Origin: Paramuribaculum sp.
GTDB taxonomy: Bacteria; Bacteroidota; Bacteroidia; Bacteroidales; Muribaculaceae
Direction of reading: 5' to 3'
Length of the DNA stretch: 5,835 nt
NCBI GenBank assembly: GCA_029062075.1
Contig: JAIDQW010000399.1
Location: 1-5,835 of the forward strand
A program made the position numbers and the translations under genes. This document shows positions 4,587 through 5,835 of this stretch, piece after piece. Under the pieces are notes generated by a model that saw only the letters and a list, made by a program, of their open reading frames with translations, was not told the origin of the DNA and made no database searches. Position 1 is the first letter of the stretch. Each line of letters begins with the position of its first letter.

Positions 4587-5835
4587 ATGAAATCAGATAG
4601 ATTAATCATTTATTTTTTGCTGCTGTGCGCTCTCGCGGCATGCTCCACAAGCCATGACCCCAGGGTTGAAGGTGCCTTTGCCCTTGCCGAGACCTATCCT
4701 GAGGCTGCACTTGATTCAATCGCCGCCATTGACACACTTAGTCTCTCCACCACAGACAAGATGATGATCAGCCTCGCAAAAATAAAGGCTTCTGACAAAG
4801 CCTCCAAACCGATACCATACGAATCTGAAATACTCCGACTAACAGAGTATTATGCCACGCATGAGACGGACCGACTATATCCAACCGCACTATATTACGC
4901 CGGAAGAATTTATTCCGAGGCAGGCGACTCACCTACGGCACTTCGTTATTTTCAGAATGCATTAGATCTTCTGTCGAATGACTGTGATGCTATTAATCTA
5001 AAATCGTGCGTATTATCTCAGATGGCAGGTACACTGGCCAGATTACATCTTACAGATGAAGCTATACCATTTTATGATCAGGTTCTTAATTTAGACAGTA
5101 TTATTAACGATACAACAAATCTGATTTATGACCTTGCTGATTATGCCGAGAACCTGAGATGGGGAGGCAGATATAATGAGGCTACAAAATATTTAAATAA
5201 ATCTATGTGCCTTGCAAAAGAGCAAAGGAGTGATTTTCTACCGGTATTAAAACTTTTTTTAGCAAGAATAAAAATTAAAACCGGACACACTGATGATGCA
5301 CTGGAACTTTTAAGAGAAGCAAAAGATTCAATAGAAGATTCGTATCTTATTGATTTTATGACAACAGCTGCAAACGTCTATTATCATAACCATGACTTTG
5401 ATTCAGTTTTTTCTATTTCAAAAAGGATCGTTGAACTCAACTCGACCGATAATGCTAAAAGAATAGGTTATTTCTTTTTATCTCAGGAAGAACTTGAGAA
5501 ATATAGTTCTAAGGACTCTTTGAAACTATACAAAAAGAAATATCTTGATTTATCAGAAACAATACTTAAAAAATTTACAGAACAATCCGGAGTTATTCAA
5601 TCTTCGCTTTATAATTACTCACTTCATGAGCGCAAACGCCGTGAGGCAGAGAACTCGAAAAACAGAATGATATATGTGTCACTTATTCTTGGAGTGGCTG
5701 TTTTAGCACTGATTACCACCACACTCTACTTCAAAAACCGAAGCAAAGCACGCCGCATCAAGCTCAATGAAGCAACTGAAAATATAAAAAAGCTCCAAAA
5801 ACAGCTGAATATATACACCAAAGTGAAATCGCCTG
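4587..5835 (+). CDS. TPR-repeat lipoprotein with transmembrane helix and cytoplasmic coiled coil (probable membrane sensor/regulator); 3' truncated
   Basis: The frame is open from ATG 4587 to the window end (416 codons, no stop). The N-terminus is a lipoprotein signal: hydrophobic 6-17, then LAAC with Cys19 as the probable lipidated residue, which fixes the start. Residues about 25-340 are helical repeats of TPR type; the clearest are 103-130 (YYAGRIYSEAGD...), 147-171, 181-210 (with GRYNEATKYLNKS), 225-249 and 261-284. A basic stretch (HERKRR, 347-352) precedes a hydrophobic helix at 361-382, followed by FKNRSKARR and a probable coiled coil (391-411). The repeats should therefore lie outside the cytoplasmic membrane and the C-terminus inside. 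Bacteroidales proteins of this build often end in a LuxR-like helix-turn-helix or a signalling domain, but that part is not visible, so regulator is an inference. The middle (about 4980-5640) is much richer in A+T than both ends. The gene is divergent from the minus-strand cluster. Confidence 0.85.
   Translation, partial: MKSDRLIIYFLLLCALAACSTSHDPRVEGAFALAETYPEAALDSIAAIDTLSLSTTDKMMISLAKIKASDKASKPIPYESEILRLTEYYATHETDRLYPTALYYAGRIYSEAGDSPTALRYFQNALDLLSNDCDAINLKSCVLSQMAGTLARLHLTDEAIPFYDQVLNLDSIINDTTNLIYDLADYAENLRWGGRYNEATKYLNKSMCLAKEQRSDFLPVLKLFLARIKIKTGHTDDALELLREAKDSIEDSYLIDFMTTAANVYYHNHDFDSVFSISKRIVELNSTDNAKRIGYFFLSQEELEKYSSKDSLKLYKKKYLDLSETILKKFTEQSGVIQSSLYNYSLHERKRREAENSKNRMIYVSLILGVAVLALITTTLYFKNRSKARRIKLNEATENIKKLQKQLNIYTKVKSP

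Noticed and set aside
4111..4590. A 159-codon open frame on the + strand antisense to the small DUF1573 gene, reaching into the promoter region
   Set aside because: It mirrors the codon pattern of the DUF1573 gene, its product has no recognisable domain or signal, and its end overlaps the start of the TPR gene in another frame.
1..5835. Mobile elements, CRISPR arrays, tRNA or rRNA genes, toxin-antitoxin or phage-defence modules
   Set aside because: I found no transposase, terminal inverted repeats, regularly spaced repeats, tRNA-like cloverleaf or defence-type domain; the genes fit an ordinary chromosomal region.

Overview
The window looks like a piece of a Bacteroidales chromosome, probably a gut lineage of the Muribaculaceae type. 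The reasons are the protein families (a DUF1573 pair, a Bacteroidetes-style MeaB with a long N-terminal tail, a TPR lipoprotein with a late membrane helix, a GH20 glycosidase), promoter-like sites of the Bacteroidetes TAnnTTTG type, and start codons without a clear Shine-Dalgarno sequence. The family rank is an inference; Bacteroidales is much safer.

Layout. (1) Bases 2-892, + strand: the 3' end of a large gene for a secreted family 20 glycoside hydrolase (beta-hexosaminidase or lacto-N-biosidase type) ending in a laminin-G-like beta-sandwich. (2) Bases 912-4487, - strand: four genes packed head to tail. In transcription order they are a small exported DUF1573 protein (4487-4092), a larger exported DUF1573-type protein (4095-3025, ATGA overlap with the first), the GTPase chaperone MeaB (3012-1915, 12-base gap) and a soluble DUF2156 acyltransferase-fold protein (1856-912, 57-58-base gap). 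(3) Bases 4488-4586: a divergent promoter region with a TAnnTTTG-like element on each strand. (4) Bases 4587-5835, + strand: the 5' part of a gene for a TPR lipoprotein with a transmembrane helix and the beginning of a coiled coil. It runs off the window before any output domain.

How the genes relate. The tight spacing of the four minus-strand genes suggests co-transcription from the promoter near 4505-4537, although the last gene could be partly uncoupled by the gap before it. MeaB protects and loads the B12 enzyme methylmalonyl-CoA mutase (succinate/propionate pathway), but no mutase gene is in view. A direct functional link among the four proteins cannot be shown from sequence. The GH20 gene and the TPR gene flank the cluster and need not be related to it.

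I see no mobile element, CRISPR array, tRNA, rRNA or obvious new defence system. The points most worth a second look are the sharp AT-rich block inside the TPR gene, its combined lipoprotein and transmembrane architecture, the near-leaderless promoter in front of it, and the tandem DUF1573 pair upstream of meaB.
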